From: Mesorhizobium sp. M1D.F.Ca.ET.043.01.1.1
GTDB taxonomy: Bacteria > Pseudomonadota > Alphaproteobacteria > Rhizobiales > Rhizobiaceae
DNA: 64,000 bases
Reading direction: 5' to 3'
NCBI RefSeq assembly: GCF_003952385.1
Contig: NZ_CP034444.1
Span: 5,717,001-5,781,000, forward strand
Shown here: positions 53,293-62,608 of the stretch, in pieces
Numbering within the stretch: the first letter of the stretch is position 1
Layout of the letters: every line of letters begins with the position of its first letter
Translations under genes and position numbers: made by a program
The notes under the pieces: generated by a model
The model's database searches: none
What the model was told of the DNA's origin: nothing
What the model saw: the letters and a program-made list of their open reading frames with translations, nothing else

Positions 53293-55007
53293 TCAGTTCG
53301 AGCGGATGCGTTCCGCGATCATTTCGGCGACGCCCGCGATCACGCCCTCGGGCGAAGCGCTGTAATGCGGCAGCGCTAGGCGCGTGATGTGGGCGTCGAT
53401 GATTGCGGGCTTGCCAAGCGCCAGCGCCTCGTCGAGCGCGGCGTCGAATTCTTCGAGAGTCTCGACGCGATAGCCCTTGGCGCCGCAGGATTGGGCGAAG
53501 CCGACGTAGTCGGGATTGCCGAAATCGACCAATCCGTATTCGTGATAGGATTGCAACTGGTAGAGCTTGATCAGCTGGAACTCGGCGTTGTTGAAGACGA
53601 TCCAGATCACCGGGATGTCATATTGGACGGCGGTGAGCAGCTCGAAGCCCGAAAGCAGGTAGCAGCCGTCGCCGCAGCCGACGATCACCGGTCGCTGCGG
53701 GTGAGCAAGCTTGACGCCGAGCGCGCCGTTGACGTTGCCGGCCATCGGGCCGAAGCCGCCCGGCTTGCGGAAATTCTGGCCCGGCGCGATCTGCAGATAG
53801 TAGCCGAGCCATGCGAGATGCGCGCCGCATCGGCGAGAACGACGGCATTGTCCGGCAGGCGCCTGGACAGCGCCTGCGCCATCTGGCCGGGGTGGATCTT
53901 GCCGGTGACGTGGAGGATGTGCTCGTCGCTGTAGTCGGTCGCCTCGCGGTCCGCCGGGGTGCTCGGCTCGAGCATGTCCGACACTCTGGCGAGGAGGGCG
54001 CCGATCGCCAGTTTCGCGTCGGCGATGATGGCGCCGTCGGTCCTGTAGACCTTGTCGATCTCGCCGCTGTCGATGTTGATGTGGATCAGCCTACGGTTGG
54101 CGAACAGGTCGTCGCGGAAGCCGAAGGTGGCGTGCTGGGCAAAGGAATTGCCGACGGCGAGAACGAGATCGGCATCGAGGAAAGCCTCCCAGGCGGCGCT
54201 GTGGCCGCTGTCGCAGAAGACGCCGAGACACAGCGGATGGCGCTCGGAAATGATGCCCTTGCCGTCGAGGGTGGTGGCGAACGGGATCTGGTAGCGCTCG
54301 ACGAGCTCCTTCAGCTCGTGGCCGGCGCCGCTCTTCACCGCGCCGAAGCCGATGAGGGCCAGGACCTTCGTGCCTTTCTCCAGCGCCTCCACAAGTGTTT
54401 CGGCCGCGTTCCGCACCCGCGCCGGGTCCGGCAGGACAGGCTTCACCTGGAGCTCGATCGGGCGGAAATTGTCGACCGAGACGCCGTGATCGGTGAGGTC
54501 TTCCGGGACATGGATATGGACGGGGCCCGGCCTGCCTTCGAAGGCGACGTTGACGGCTTCTTCCAGCACATCGCAGGTTTTCGAGGCATCGGTGAGCAGG
54601 AAGGATTTCTTCGTCGTCGCGGCAAACATCGCCTGCGAATCCGGCGTGCGGCTCACGCCCGACGTCTCGTTCAGGGCGCCCTTGCCGGTCCATCTGCGCG
54701 AGGCGAAGCCGGAGATCGCAAGCACCGGGTAGGAATCCGACATCGCGACGGCAAGGCCGGAGAACAGGTTGAAGGCGCCGGGGCCGGCGGTGGCGAAGCA
54801 GACGCCGAGGCGGCCCGAGAACATGGCGTAGCCGCAGGCCATGAAGGAGGCTGCCTGCTCATGCCGGGTGATCACCGGCCGTATCGCCTTCGAATGTTTC
54901 AGCGCCAGCATCAGCCCGGCGGCGTTCTCGCCCGCGCCGCCGAACGCGGCACCGACGCCGATCCCCTCCAGCCCTTTGACGATCGCCTCGTAGACCCGCA
55001 TCCGCAT
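53293..55007 (-). pseudogene. TPP-dependent enzyme (acetolactate synthase superfamily), frameshifted
   Basis: The N-terminal frame (from 55007) has RHEQAASFMACGYAMFSG with the catalytic glutamate and ATAGPGAFNLFSGL; the C-terminal frame (from about 53830 to 53293) has the TPP motif GCGDGCYLLSGF ending IVFNNAEF. They join only if one base is added near 53823-53829, giving ADAGAHLAWLGYYLQIAPGQ. The full protein would be about 570 aa, the normal length for this superfamily (acetolactate synthase, oxalyl-CoA decarboxylase, 2-hydroxyacyl-CoA lyase); the substrate is unclear. The gene lies 14 bases before the heme-peroxidase fusion in the same operon. The shift may be a sequencing error or a real lesion. 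Confidence 0.75.
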
Positions 55008-55227
55008 CGCCCCCGATTGCGCTTCCGGCCTGCGCGATCGAAGGGGTCCGATGGCGCGAGGCGGAATGGGCAGAAGTATTTACAAATGGAATCAATAGAC
55101 GCTGCAGTTTCTGCTTCTGATCGTGCGCTGACTGTGAAGCAGCTAACACTTTTGATGCTGACACTCATGGAGAATGGAGACGAAGCTCAAGGCACCAAAG
55201 CCAAGTATTCCCAATGCGAGGCGCTGC

Positions 55228-56472
55228 TCAGGAGAAACGCGCGGCGGCGAAATCAGCGGCCAATGGATTCTCGCGGCCGGCGACGAAGCTGGCGACCCAG
55301 CGGGCCGTCACCGCCGCGAGCGTCAGCCCGAGATGGCCGTGGCCGAAGGCATAGATCACGTCCGCCGATTTGGGCGAGGGCCCGATGACCGGCCGCGAAT
55401 CCGGCAGCGAGGGCCTGAAGCCCAGCCAATGTGATGAGGGTCTGCCCGGGTCTGGGAAGAACTGCCGCACGCCGCGGTCGAGCAGCGCCAGCCGGCGCGG
55501 ATTGGCCGGGGCGGCAAGGCCGCCCAGCTCGACGGTGCCGGCAACCCGCAGCCGGCCGGCCATCGGCGTCATGTAGAAGCCGAGATCGACGGGGCAGACC
55601 GGACGCGTCAGCAAGGGCGTCCCGGTCGGAAATTCCAGGTGGTAGCCGCGCTCCGTCTCCAGCGGGATCCGGTCGCCGGCTTGCGCGGCGAGGGGACGCG
55701 AGAAGGCTCCGGCCGCGATCACGACCTTCCTGGCTACGACGCCGAAGCCGGGACCGCTTAACCGCACGCTGCCGGTGCTTGTTTCGAGGCCGGTGACTTT
55801 CGCCTGACACAGGACGACACCGCGCGCTGTCGCCGCGTCGACCAGCCGGCGCATCACAAGCGACGGATCGGTGAGGTTGAGCGAGTCCGGGAAATAGAGG
55901 CCGCCGCCTGCGACCGGCGGCAGCTTGGGTTCAAGCGCGGCGACCTCGTTCGGCGTCAGCACCTGCTGATGGATGCCGAAGCTGGCGCGCGCTTCCCGGC
56001 TGGCAGCCGAGTCGGTGAGATCGGCTGGGCTGCGATAAAGATAGAGGCAGCCGTTGCGGCGCAGCAGATCGGCGGCCTTGGCCTCGCCGGCCATCTCCTC
56101 CCAGGCGGGCAGCGCATCGGCGAGCAGGCCGGCCAGCGCGGCTGCGTTGGCGCGGGTCGCCGCCGGCAGCGACTGGCGAACGAAGCGTGTGAGCCAGGGC
56201 GCCAGCTGGAACAGCGCTGCCCAGCGCAGCGAGAACGGGCTGTCCGGATCGAGCAGTAGTTTCGGCAGGGCACGCAGCACCGCCGGCGTGCCGACGGGCA
56301 TGCAGGCATATTCGGCGAGCGTTCCGGCGTTACCGAAAGAGGCGCCCGAGCCCGGCTCGTTCGGATCGATGAGCATGACCTCGCGGCCCTCGGCGGCCAG
56401 CCGCAAGGCTGTCGCCAGCCCGACCACGCCCGCCCCGACAACGGCAATCTCGATCCGATCAGAGGCTGGCAC
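55228..56472 (-). CDS. FAD-dependent D-amino-acid-dehydrogenase-like enzyme
   Basis: The 414-aa DAO-family protein starts with EIAVVGAGVVGLATALRLAAEG and has the DadA-like features GSGASFGNAGTLAEYA, LETERGYHLEF and the C-terminal DVIYAFGHGHLGLTLAA. It would oxidise a D-amino acid, or a similar amine, to the 2-oxo acid. The GTG start at 56470-56472 has AGGAG six bases upstream. It follows the MocR gene by 9 bases on the same strand, so the regulator probably controls it, and it is divergent from a polyamine-type importer. Confidence 0.85.
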   Translation of the reverse strand: MPASDRIEIAVVGAGVVGLATALRLAAEGREVMLIDPNEPGSGASFGNAGTLAEYACMPVGTPAVLRALPKLLLDPDSPFSLRWAALFQLAPWLTRFVRQSLPAATRANAAALAGLLADALPAWEEMAGEAKAADLLRRNGCLYLYRSPADLTDSAASREARASFGIHQQVLTPNEVAALEPKLPPVAGGGLYFPDSLNLTDPSLVMRRLVDAATARGVVLCQAKVTGLETSTGSVRLSGPGFGVVARKVVIAAGAFSRPLAAQAGDRIPLETERGYHLEFPTGTPLLTRPVCPVDLGFYMTPMAGRLRVAGTVELGGLAAPANPRRLALLDRGVRQFFPDPGRPSSHWLGFRPSLPDSRPVIGPSPKSADVIYAFGHGHLGLTLAAVTARWVASFVAGRENPLAADFAAARFS

Positions 56473-56481
56473 TTATCGCTC

Positions 56482-57870
56482 CTAGACGAAGCCGGGCAAC
56501 TGCAGATGGCCCGCCGACAACAGCTCGGCCATGGTGGTGAGAGCGCTGCGCAGGTCCTCCTGCGAGCGCGCCGCGCCGACATTGATGCGCACGCCATGCT
56601 GAACCGGCTCGCGGCCGACGGCGAAGGCGTCGCCCGGCAGCACGGCGACGCCGCGTTCCAGGCAGGTGCGGGCAAAGCCCGCGCCGCGCCACGGCTCCGG
56701 CAGGCGCAGCCAGGCATGGGTCGATGTCGGATGCGCCTGGATGTCGAAGCGGCCGAGGATCTCGCTCAGGATCGCTTGCCGCTGGCGCAGTTCCTGTTTC
56801 TGGATGTCGATGATGCGGGCGGCGGCGCCTTCCTCGATCAGCCTGGCGCCGATCAGCGCCGTCAGCGGGCTGATGCTCCAGCAGTTGATGCGCAGTGCCG
56901 CCGCGACCTGGCCGGCGATCGCCCGCGGCGCAATCACGAAGCCTAGGCGCAAGCCGGGAGCCAGGCATTTCGACAGGGCGCCGATATGCACCGTCAGCTC
57001 CGGCTCGAAGCTGGCGAAGGAGGGCGGCGGGTCGTCGGCCAGCGGGCGATAGACGTCGTCCTCGATGATCAGCACGTTGTGCCGCCTGGCGACCGCCGCC
57101 AGCTCGTGCCGCCGTTCCTCGCTCAGCGTGATCGTCGTTGGATTGTGCAGCGTCGGCACCAGGAACACCGCGCGCGGGCGCAGCTGCGCGCAGGCAGCGT
57201 CGAAGGCGTCCGGGCGCATGCCGCCGCGATCCATGGCGACGCCCCTGAGGTCCAGCCCGTGCACGCGGCAAAGCGCGTTGATGCCCTGATAGGTGACTTC
57301 GTCGGCAAGCACGACCTCGCCCTGCCTGGTCACCGCGCCGAGCACGCCGTCCAGCCCGTGCTGGGCGCCGGCGGCAAGCACGACGCGGCCGGGGTCGCCG
57401 TCACCGGCTACGGATTTCAGCCATTCGGCAACGGCCGCGCGGCCCCAGAGCGGTCCCTCAGGCGGGTGATAGTCCTGCAGCGCGGAATAGTGTTTGTCCT
57501 TCGGCAGGCGTGGCAGAAGCGCCGCGACGGCGTCGAGGTAGGCCGGCGTGGGCGGCCGGTTGACGGAGAGATCGATGATGCCGGTTTCGTCGCTCGGCGC
57601 CGAGACGAAGCCCGGCCGCTCGGCCTGTTCGCGGGCAGCGACCGTCGTGCCGCGCCCCGGCCGCGCTTCCAGCAGGCCGCGCTCCTGCAGTGTCGAGAGG
57701 GCGCGCGTCACAGTGGTGACGTTGATGCCCAAAGCGCGAGCGATCTCGCGCTGCGGCGGCAGCCTTTCGCCGACGGCGAGGCGGCCGGTGGCGATGCGCT
57801 CGGCGATCGCATCGGCGAGACGGCGATAGACCGGATTTTCATCCTCGGTAAGGCGAAGATCTTGGAGCAT
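56482..57870 (-). CDS. MocR/PdxR-type regulator (GntR DNA-binding plus aminotransferase domain)
   Basis: The 462-aa protein joins an N-terminal GntR winged helix (YRRLADAIAERIATGRLAVG, REIARALGINVTTVTRALST) to a fold type I aminotransferase domain (AGAQHGLDGVLGAVTRQGEV, NVLIIEDDVYRPLADD, LSKCLAPGLRLGFV with the PLP lysine). MocR regulators bind PLP or an amino-acid adduct and control nearby amine metabolism genes. Here the neighbours are a D-amino-acid-dehydrogenase-like gene downstream and a divergent polyamine-type ABC importer, with repeated operator-like sites in between. Confidence 0.9.
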   Translation of the reverse strand: MLQDLRLTEDENPVYRRLADAIAERIATGRLAVGERLPPQREIARALGINVTTVTRALSTLQERGLLEARPGRGTTVAAREQAERPGFVSAPSDETGIIDLSVNRPPTPAYLDAVAALLPRLPKDKHYSALQDYHPPEGPLWGRAAVAEWLKSVAGDGDPGRVVLAAGAQHGLDGVLGAVTRQGEVVLADEVTYQGINALCRVHGLDLRGVAMDRGGMRPDAFDAACAQLRPRAVFLVPTLHNPTTITLSEERRHELAAVARRHNVLIIEDDVYRPLADDPPPSFASFEPELTVHIGALSKCLAPGLRLGFVIAPRAIAGQVAAALRINCWSISPLTALIGARLIEEGAAARIIDIQKQELRQRQAILSEILGRFDIQAHPTSTHAWLRLPEPWRGAGFARTCLERGVAVLPGDAFAVGREPVQHGVRINVGAARSQEDLRSALTTMAELLSAGHLQLPGFV

Positions 57871-57934
57871 GCGGATAGGATTCGGCTACGTCTTTGTCAG
57901 CGTCTAGCATAAGACATTGTCCCGGACAACACCG

Positions 57935-57950
57935 ATTGTGTGATCATACA
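57935..57950. promoter_or_regulatory. Operator-like site 1 between mocR and the importer
   Basis: ATTGTGTGATCATACA occurs here and, with one change, at 58043-58058. The spacing and position between divergent genes suggest a regulator binding site. Further partial copies are TTATCACACATT (57972-57983) and GTTGTATGCATC (58012-58023). Confidence 0.5.
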
Positions 57951-57999
57951 TCCGGCGCGTGAAGCGTGAAATTATCACACATTCGCCGTAAAAACACGC

Positions 58000-58029
58000 T
58001 TGACGGCCAAAGTTGTATGCATCTATGGT
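58000..58029 (+). promoter_or_regulatory. Candidate sigma-70 promoter of the polyamine-type importer
   Basis: TTGACG at 58000-58005 and TATGGT at 58024-58029 are 18 bases apart. Operator-like site 2 begins 14 bases after the -10 box, over the probable transcription start, so a bound protein would affect initiation. Confidence 0.4.
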
Positions 58030-58042
58030 CGAATTCAGGTGA

Positions 58043-58058
58043 ATTGTGTGAGCATACA
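58043..58058. promoter_or_regulatory. Operator-like site 2 between mocR and the importer
   Basis: ATTGTGTGAGCATACA repeats site 1 (one mismatch in 16) in the same orientation, 108 bases away. That is roughly ten helical turns, so both sites face a similar side of the DNA. It overlaps the predicted transcription start of the importer operon. Confidence 0.5.
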
Positions 58059-58168
58059 AGTTTGGATGGCCAGCCGAGCGCTGGCTGATTCCGACGGGAT
58101 GGAGACATGCATCGCAAGCCGAACATTATAGTCTGCTGCCTGTCCGGCGCCTTTCGGAATTGCGCACG

Positions 58169-59320
58169 ATGAGCGCCGGTCAGGCCGCTCTGTCTGCGTC
58201 GCCGGCGCCCCTCACCAGCCCGGGCTTCGTCGAGTTCAACGAAGTCGAAAAATCCTATGACGGGCGGACATTCGCGGTGACGCGGATGAACCTCACCGTC
58301 GCACGCGGCGAGTTCCTGACGCTGCTCGGGCCTTCCGGCTCCGGCAAGACGACGACGCTTAACATGCTTGCCGGCTTCGAGAGGCCGACGCACGGCACGA
58401 TCACGCTGGAAGGGCAGGCGGTCGACCGGCTGCCGCCGTACCAGCGCAACATCGGCATGGTGTTCCAGAACTATGCGCTGTTTCCGCATATGAGCGTGGC
58501 CGACAATGTCGGCTTCCCGCTCTCGGTGAGGCAGGTCAGCAAGGCCGACATCGCAGCCCGGGTGGCGCGCGCGCTCGACATGGTGCGGCTGAAGCAATTC
58601 AGCGACCGCCGGCCGACACAGCTTTCCGGCGGCCAGCAGCAGCGCGTGGCGCTGGCGCGCGCATTGGTGTTCGAGCCGCGCCTGGTGCTGATGGACGAGC
58701 CGCTCGGCGCGCTCGACAAGAAACTGCGCGAGCACATGCAGCTCGAGATCAAGCAGATCCACACCATGCTCGGCGTCACCATCGTCTATGTGACGCACGA
58801 CCAGAGCGAGGCGCTGACCATGTCTGACCGCGTCGCGGTCTTCAACAATGGCGCGATCGCCCAGCTCGGTTCCCCCGACGATCTCTACAACACGCCGCAA
58901 AGCTCCTTCGTGGCGAGCTTCATCGGCGAGAACAACACGCTGGAAGGCGTGGTCGATCGCGTGTTGGGACAGGAATGCCGGGTCCGACTGAACGGCGGCG
59001 GCGAGATCACGGCTTTGGCCATCGGGGTCGCGCAGGGCTCCCCGTGCCATGTTGCCGTGCGCCCGGAGCGGCTCAGCCTGGCGTCAGCCGCCAGTGGCGG
59101 CAACCTTCTGCCCGCCACGGTAGATGGCCGGATCTATCTCGGCGACCACCTGCGCCTGCTGGCCAGGCTCGCCAACAACCAGGTGCTGACCGTCAAGGTC
59201 GGTCCCGAAGCGACGATGGCAAGCGGCGAGACAGTGACGGTCTCCTGCGCGCCCAACGATTGCCGTGCCTTTCCGGTCGACGCCGGGACAGACGGCGCCA
59301 TTCCAAAACAGGGGAAATAA
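58169..59320 (+). CDS. ABC transporter ATP-binding protein, PotA-like
   Basis: The 383-aa ATPase has Walker [16 protein letters not shown], signature [16 protein letters not shown], Walker [13 protein letters not shown] and a C-terminal TOBE-type regulatory domain ([12 protein letters not shown]). It matches the spermidine/putrescine importer group. ATG 58169 is preferred over a TTG at 58160. The binding-protein gene starts one base after its stop, so the operon order is ATPase, binding protein, two permeases. Confidence 0.9.
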   Translation: MSAGQAALSASPAPLTSPGFVEFNEVEKSYDGRTFAVTRMNLTVARGEFLTLLGPSGSGKTTTLNMLAGFERPTHGTITLEGQAVDRLPPYQRNIGMVFQNYALFPHMSVADNVGFPLSVRQVSKADIAARVARALDMVRLKQFSDRRPTQLSGGQQQRVALARALVFEPRLVLMDEPLGALDKKLREHMQLEIKQIHTMLGVTIVYVTHDQSEALTMSDRVAVFNNGAIAQLGSPDDLYNTPQSSFVASFIGENNTLEGVVDRVLGQECRVRLNGGGEITALAIGVAQGSPCHVAVRPERLSLASAASGGNLLPATVDGRIYLGDHLRLLARLANNQVLTVKVGPEATMASGETVTVSCAPNDCRAFPVDAGTDGAIPKQGK

Positions 59321-59321
59321 C

Positions 59322-60374
59322 ATGAAACATGTGAGGAAGAATTTGCTCGCGCTCGCGGCCGCCATTGCGTGCATGTCGATTGGTCACGCGGCTTTCGCCG
59401 ACGAACTCTCAATAATGGCGAGCGGCGGCGCCTGGCAGGACGCACAGCGCAAGGCATGGTTTGAGCCGTTCAGCAAGGAAACCGGCGTCAAGATCCTCGA
59501 GCAGGAATATCTCGGCGACCTCGGCAAGGTGAAGGCCATGGTCGATACCGGCAACGTGCCGATCGACCTGGTGACGGTCGAGACGGCGACCGTGCTGCAG
59601 GGCTGCGACGCCGGCATATTGGAGCGGCTCGACTATTCCAAGATCGGCCCGCGCGACAAGTTCATCGAGGGCTCGGCGCTCGATTGCGGAGTCGGACTCG
59701 ATGCTTACGGCGACATCCTCGCCTATGATCCGACTGTTCTGAAAGAGGCGCCGACCTCGGTGCTCGACCTCTTCGACACGACGAAATTCCCGGGCAAGCG
59801 CGCCATGCGCAAGTTCCCGGCGCAGAATCTCGAATGGGCGCTGATGGCCGACGGCGTGGCGGCGGCCGACGTCTACAAGGTGCTCGCTACGCCGGAAGGC
59901 GTCGACCGCGCCTTCAAGAAGCTCGACACGATCAAGAAGGACATCGTCTGGTGGGATGCCGGCGCCCAGCCTGCGCAGCTTCTGGCATCCAAGGAAGTCG
60001 TCATGACCACTGCCTGGAACGGCCGCATTCAGAATGCGATCGATAATGACGGCAAACCGTTCAAGATCGTCTGGAACAACCAGATCCTGGAATACGACAT
60101 GATCGCCATTCCGAAGGGCGCCAAGAGCCCGGACCTGGCCTACAAATACCTCGCCTATATCAGCGAGCCGAAAAACAACGCCAAGCTCGCCAGCTTCATC
60201 ACCTACGGACCGGTTCGCACCGACGCGGCGTCCTTCGTCGCGGCCGACGCGCTGCCGAAACTGCCCAACGCTCCGGACCATCTGAGCGGTGCTTACCTCG
60301 TCGCCGACACCGAGTTCTGGGGCGACTATGGCGAGGACCTCGTCAAGCGCTTCAACGCCTGGCTCGCCCAATAG
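59322..60374 (+). CDS. ABC transporter substrate-binding protein, polyamine type
   Basis: The 350-aa protein has a signal peptide (NLLALAAAIACMSIGHAAFA, cleavage before DELS) and a type II binding fold (SIMASGGAWQDAQRKAWFEP, FSKETGVKILEQEYLGDLGK). DIVWWDAGAQPAQLLASKEV and ITYGPVRTDAA are typical of PotD-like and related rhizobial proteins. It would bind a polyamine or a related cationic or amino-acid compound in the periplasm. AGGGGAAATAAC precedes ATG 59322. Confidence 0.9.
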   Translation: MKHVRKNLLALAAAIACMSIGHAAFADELSIMASGGAWQDAQRKAWFEPFSKETGVKILEQEYLGDLGKVKAMVDTGNVPIDLVTVETATVLQGCDAGILERLDYSKIGPRDKFIEGSALDCGVGLDAYGDILAYDPTVLKEAPTSVLDLFDTTKFPGKRAMRKFPAQNLEWALMADGVAAADVYKVLATPEGVDRAFKKLDTIKKDIVWWDAGAQPAQLLASKEVVMTTAWNGRIQNAIDNDGKPFKIVWNNQILEYDMIAIPKGAKSPDLAYKYLAYISEPKNNAKLASFITYGPVRTDAASFVAADALPKLPNAPDHLSGAYLVADTEFWGDYGEDLVKRFNAWLAQ

Positions 60375-60393
60375 GCGGCCGGGGCAGGCGACG

Positions 60394-61677
60394 ATGTCGG
60401 CGCTCCAGCCCAGCGATCTCGACCGGCCCGCGCTGGCCCGCGGCCGGTCAGCAGCCGCCGACGCGGACCTGAAGTCCGTGTCGGCGGCGCTCCGGCGCGC
60501 CGAGTTCGGCGACCGGCTGCGCTCGCTGGCGCTGGCTGCGCCGCTGCTTCTGCTTCTGGCGCTGAGCTTCGGCATCCCGATCGTGCTCTTGCTCTCTCGC
60601 GCCGTCTATGATCCGACAATCGCGGATGCCTTGCCCAAGACGACCGCGGCCCTGGCCGACTGGAGCGGCCAGGGCCTGCCCGGCGACGCGGCGCTTGCCG
60701 CGCTCGCCGCGGACCTCAGCGAGAACCAGGCCAAGGGCACGGCCTACGAGCTCGCCAAGAGCATCAACGCCCGGCTGCCGGGCGCCCGCAGCCAGGTCTT
60801 GAAGACCGTGCGCAAGCTCGAGAACGCGGGCGCCCAGCCGCCGCTCGACGTCATGAAATCGGTGCCGTTCTGGACGGCGCCCGGCACGTGGCCGGCGATC
60901 GCCAGCGGCACGCACCGGCTGACCTCGTTTTATCTGCTCAGCGCGCTCGACCTGCGCTGGAACGCCGACGGCAGCATCGAGCGGGTGCCGCCGGAACAGG
61001 CGATCTTCCTGCAGGTGTTCATGCGCACCTTCTTCGTCGCCGCCGCGGTGACGCTCGCAACGCTGCTTCTCGGCTTTCCGCTCGCCTATCTGATTTCGAG
61101 CGTGCCAAAGGGACTGGCGGCCATTCTGATCGTCGCGGTGCTCCTGCCGTTCTGGACCTCGATCCTGGTTCGCACCGCCGCCTGGACCGTGCTTTTGCAG
61201 AAATTCGGGCTGGTCAATGACATGTTGCTCTGGCTTGGCGTCACCAACGACCGGCTCGACCTGATGTACAGCCGCACGGGGCTGATCATCGCCATGACCC
61301 ATATACAGCTGCCGTTCACGCTGCTGCCGATCTACAGCGTCATGCGCACGATCCAGCCTTCGCAGATGAAGGCGGCATATTCACTGGGAGCAAAACCCTT
61401 CACAGCGTTTCGGCGCGTCTACCTTCCGCAGGTCCTTCCCGGCGTGATGGCCGGCTGCCTGCTCACCTTCATCCTGTGCCTCGGCTATTACATCACGCCG
61501 GCGCTGATCGGCGGCGCCAGCGACCAGCTGATCAGCAACTTCATCGCCAACTACGTCAATGTCGAACTGAACTGGGAGATGGCTGCGGCGCTGAGCTTGA
61601 TCCTGCTCGTCTTCACACTGGCGCTGTTCGGCATCTTCGCCCGTATCCTCGGCTTTGACCGCCTGAAGCTGGTGTAG
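60394..61677 (+). CDS. ABC transporter permease, PotB-like with a long periplasmic insert
   Basis: The 427-aa permease has a first span (ALAAPLLLLLALSFGIPIVL) followed by a hydrophilic segment of about 150 residues (through VPFWTAPGTWPAIAS) before the five-span core begins at FMRTFFVAAAVTLATLL. The EAA-type loop is AAYSLGAKPFTAFRRVYLPQ. Such long first loops occur in a subgroup of PotB-like permeases. It lies two bases upstream of the second permease gene and works with it as a heterodimer. Confidence 0.9.
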   Translation: MSALQPSDLDRPALARGRSAAADADLKSVSAALRRAEFGDRLRSLALAAPLLLLLALSFGIPIVLLLSRAVYDPTIADALPKTTAALADWSGQGLPGDAALAALAADLSENQAKGTAYELAKSINARLPGARSQVLKTVRKLENAGAQPPLDVMKSVPFWTAPGTWPAIASGTHRLTSFYLLSALDLRWNADGSIERVPPEQAIFLQVFMRTFFVAAAVTLATLLLGFPLAYLISSVPKGLAAILIVAVLLPFWTSILVRTAAWTVLLQKFGLVNDMLLWLGVTNDRLDLMYSRTGLIIAMTHIQLPFTLLPIYSVMRTIQPSQMKAAYSLGAKPFTAFRRVYLPQVLPGVMAGCLLTFILCLGYYITPALIGGASDQLISNFIANYVNVELNWEMAAALSLILLVFTLALFGIFARILGFDRLKLV

Positions 61678-61679
61678 CC

Positions 61680-62498
61680 ATGCTCCTGTCTCCTTATCCG
61701 ACCGCTGGTGAACGCATCCGCATCACGCTGCTCTGGATATGGTGCGGGCTGGTCATCCTCTTCCTGCTGGTGCCGATCCTCATCCCGGTGCCGCTCTCCT
61801 TCAACAGCGGCGCCTTCTTCATCTTCCCGCTGGAGGGGATCTCGACGCGCTGGTACGAGGTTGTGCTGGGCACGCAGCGCTGGCAATCGGCGATCGGCAA
61901 CAGCCTGATCGTCGCCTGCGGCACGACCTTCATTGCAACCGTGCTCGGCACGCTGACGGCGATCGCGCTCTCCGACGAGAAATTTCCGGGGCGGCGCATC
62001 GTCATGCCGCTGTTGCTCTCGCCGCTGATCGTACCTGTGGTGATCACGGCCGTCGGCTCGTATCTGTTCTATGCGCGGATTGGACTTGCCAGCACCTATG
62101 CCGGCATCATCCTGGCGCATACGGCTCTGGCCAGCCCGTTCGTCGTGGTGACGGTGGCCGCGAGCCTTACCGGTTTCGACCGCAATCTGATGCGTGCCGC
62201 CGCGATCTCCGGCGCCAGGCCGCTGACCGCTTTTTTCCGGGTGATGCTGCCGCTGATCCTGCCCGGCGTGCTCTCTGGCGCCGCCTTCGCCTTCGTCACC
62301 TCTTTCGACGAGGTGGTGGTGGTGCAGTTCCTCGCCAGCGCCAGTCAGCGCACCATGCCGCTCGAAATGTTCATCGGCCTGCGCGAGAAGCTCAGTCCCG
62401 CCATCACCGCGGCGGCGACATTGATGATGGCGCTCTCCATCCTGCTGCTGCTGGTCGCGAATATTCTTTCGCGGCGCGGCCGGAAGGGCTCCGTCTAG
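61680..62498 (+). CDS. ABC transporter permease, PotC-like
   Basis: The 272-aa permease has six predicted spans (first IWCGLVILFLLVPILIPVPL) and the EAA loop AAAISGARPLTAFFRVMLPL. It has the FVTSFDEVVVVQFLAS stretch common to PotC proteins. It is the last gene of the importer operon; the following 110 bases lead to a separate glycosyltransferase gene. Confidence 0.9.
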   Translation: MLLSPYPTAGERIRITLLWIWCGLVILFLLVPILIPVPLSFNSGAFFIFPLEGISTRWYEVVLGTQRWQSAIGNSLIVACGTTFIATVLGTLTAIALSDEKFPGRRIVMPLLLSPLIVPVVITAVGSYLFYARIGLASTYAGIILAHTALASPFVVVTVAASLTGFDRNLMRAAAISGARPLTAFFRVMLPLILPGVLSGAAFAFVTSFDEVVVVQFLASASQRTMPLEMFIGLREKLSPAITAAATLMMALSILLLLVANILSRRGRKGSV

Positions 62499-62608
62499 CA
62501 GAGCCTCTTGCGAGCGCCCGGCGCCTTACACTCCGTCACATGCTGCCGATTGGGAGGAACGATCTCGCGGCTGATGCATTTTGCTTCCCTCAGCAGTTGA
62601 GGGAATCC

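Noticed and set aside
55085..55390. Plus-strand frame starting MESIDAAVSASDRALTVKQL before the TPP enzyme
   Set aside because: The first 30 codons look somewhat protein-like, but no ribosome site or family is visible and the frame runs into the antisense of the D-amino-acid-dehydrogenase-like gene.
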